From: an uncultured Oscillospiraceae bacterium
Lineage (GTDB): Bacteria; Bacillota; Clostridia; Oscillospirales; Ruminococcaceae
Reading direction: 5' to 3'
NCBI GenBank assembly: GCA_910577565.1
Contig: CAJTNJ010000002.1
Coordinates: 111,821-175,820, forward strand
Length of the DNA: 64,000 nucleotides
Every line of letters begins with the position of its first letter. Within the stretch, counting starts at the first letter, position 1. Below, one piece after another: positions 63,762 to 64,000 of the stretch. A program made the position numbers and the translations under genes. The notes beneath the pieces are model-generated. The model did not search any database. It was given only the letters and a program-made list of their open reading frames with translations, and was not told the origin of the DNA.

Positions 63762-64000
63762 AGAGGACCTCCTATGGTAGAATGAAAAAACTACTGTGGG
63801 AGGAATTGTTATGTCAAGAAGTTACAGGCACATAAAAGAGTATGAAAAAGAGATATTGAAGCTAAAAAAAGAAGGAAAAAGCAATAGAGAAATATGCCAA
63901 AAAATGGGGTTTGAACTCAAACAACTAAAGAATTTCATCACAAGATACAACACTAATCATAGAAAACTTGCAGCTGGAATAACAATTAAATCAAATGGCA
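63762..64000 (+). mobile_element. Start of an IS3-type insertion element, cut by the window end
   Basis: The end-like sequence agaggacctcctatggtag precedes an OrfA-type reading frame. An imperfect inverted repeat, cctcctatggtag with ctactgtgggagg, lies around the ORF's ribosome site. Only the first 239 bases are visible. Confidence 0.6.
63811..64000 (+). CDS. IS3-family transposase OrfA, N-terminal part
   Basis: The visible 63 residues start MSRSYRHIKEYEKEILKLKK, followed by EGKSNREICQKMGFELKQLK and NFITRYNTNHRKLAAGI, a helix-turn-helix typical of clostridial IS3-type OrfA. The ribosome site gggagga is good and no stop occurs before the window ends. Unlike the IS1 and IS481 remnants it is undamaged so far, so this may be a recent insertion. 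Confidence 0.7.
   Translation, partial: MSRSYRHIKEYEKEILKLKKEGKSNREICQKMGFELKQLKNFITRYNTNHRKLAAGITIKSNG

Noticed and set aside
1..64000. CRISPR arrays, tRNA or rRNA genes
   Set aside because: No evenly spaced direct repeats and no tRNA T-arm or rRNA-like stretches were noticed when reading the intergenic regions; a covariance-model scan would settle this.

Overview
The window comes from a low-GC, anaerobic, endospore-forming member of the Clostridia, most likely Oscillospiraceae-like. The evidence is AT-rich DNA with AGA-dominated arginine codons and Gram-positive ribosome binding sites with frequent TTG/GTG starts. Gene content agrees: PolC-type replicase, the spoIIAA-spoIIAB-sigF operon, SpoIID and SpoIIM, bifunctional AdhE, rubrerythrin, an [FeFe] hydrogenase, ThyX, and a SCIFF ranthipeptide with its radical-SAM maturase. 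The family-level placement is inference.

Layout. 1-482 is a decayed IS1-type element. 583-13390 is a long plus-strand block: pyrH-frr, a terminator, then uppS-cdsA-dxr-rseP-ispG-polC, a DUF6483-type gene and recQ. 13808-16786 (minus) holds an organophosphate antiporter with foreign-looking codon use and a YtvI-type permease. 17202-21962 holds a cell-wall amidase, rubrerythrin and adhE, the last behind two Rex-type operators. An IS481-type remnant precedes rpsB-tsf (23123-24843), followed by a Spo0A-like regulator whose receiver domain has lost its phospho-acceptor. 26196-29496 (minus) is rpmF-der-plsY-gpsA. 29690-30990 is a mosaic of broken IS elements. Then come a ricin-type lectin protein and dut (plus), and a long minus-strand series from 43006 down to 32337: SCIFF peptide, SCIFF maturase, proC, spoIIM, PHP phosphoesterase, TSCPD protein, thyX, tmk, DJ-1 protein, 5-formyl-THF cyclo-ligase, mltG, U32 peptidase and a tyrosine recombinase. 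spoIID (plus) follows, then radC-uvrB-uvrA (minus), a full-length but dead IS1-type element, and a plus-strand run: group-B-like [FeFe] hydrogenase, trmK, Nif3-like, rqcH, valS, folC, spoIIAA-spoIIAB-sigF. The end carries another IS1 remnant, a cysteine-rich protein of unknown function and the start of an IS3-type element.

How the genes work together. Cell-envelope and isoprenoid supply (uppS, cdsA, dxr, ispG, plsY, gpsA, mltG), translation (rpsB, tsf, frr, rpmF, der, valS, rqcH, trmK), DNA replication and repair (polC, recQ, uvrAB, radC, dut, thyX, tmk) and fermentation/redox disposal (adhE, hydrogenase, rubrerythrin) are interspersed with sporulation genes. No tRNA, rRNA or CRISPR array was recognised. 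Eight or more defective IS remnants sit at operon junctions. The rpsB-tsf and pyrH-frr halves of a commonly contiguous operon are 22 kb apart here, and both lie directly behind IS debris.

Most worth a second look: the Spo0A-like protein without a phosphorylatable aspartate; the SCIFF locus with a seven-cysteine TTG-started precursor, an intergenic terminator and a three-codon leader ORF before the maturase; the paired Rex sites at adhE; the ricin-lectin protein with a lysine-rich tail; and the 16-cysteine protein at 62737.
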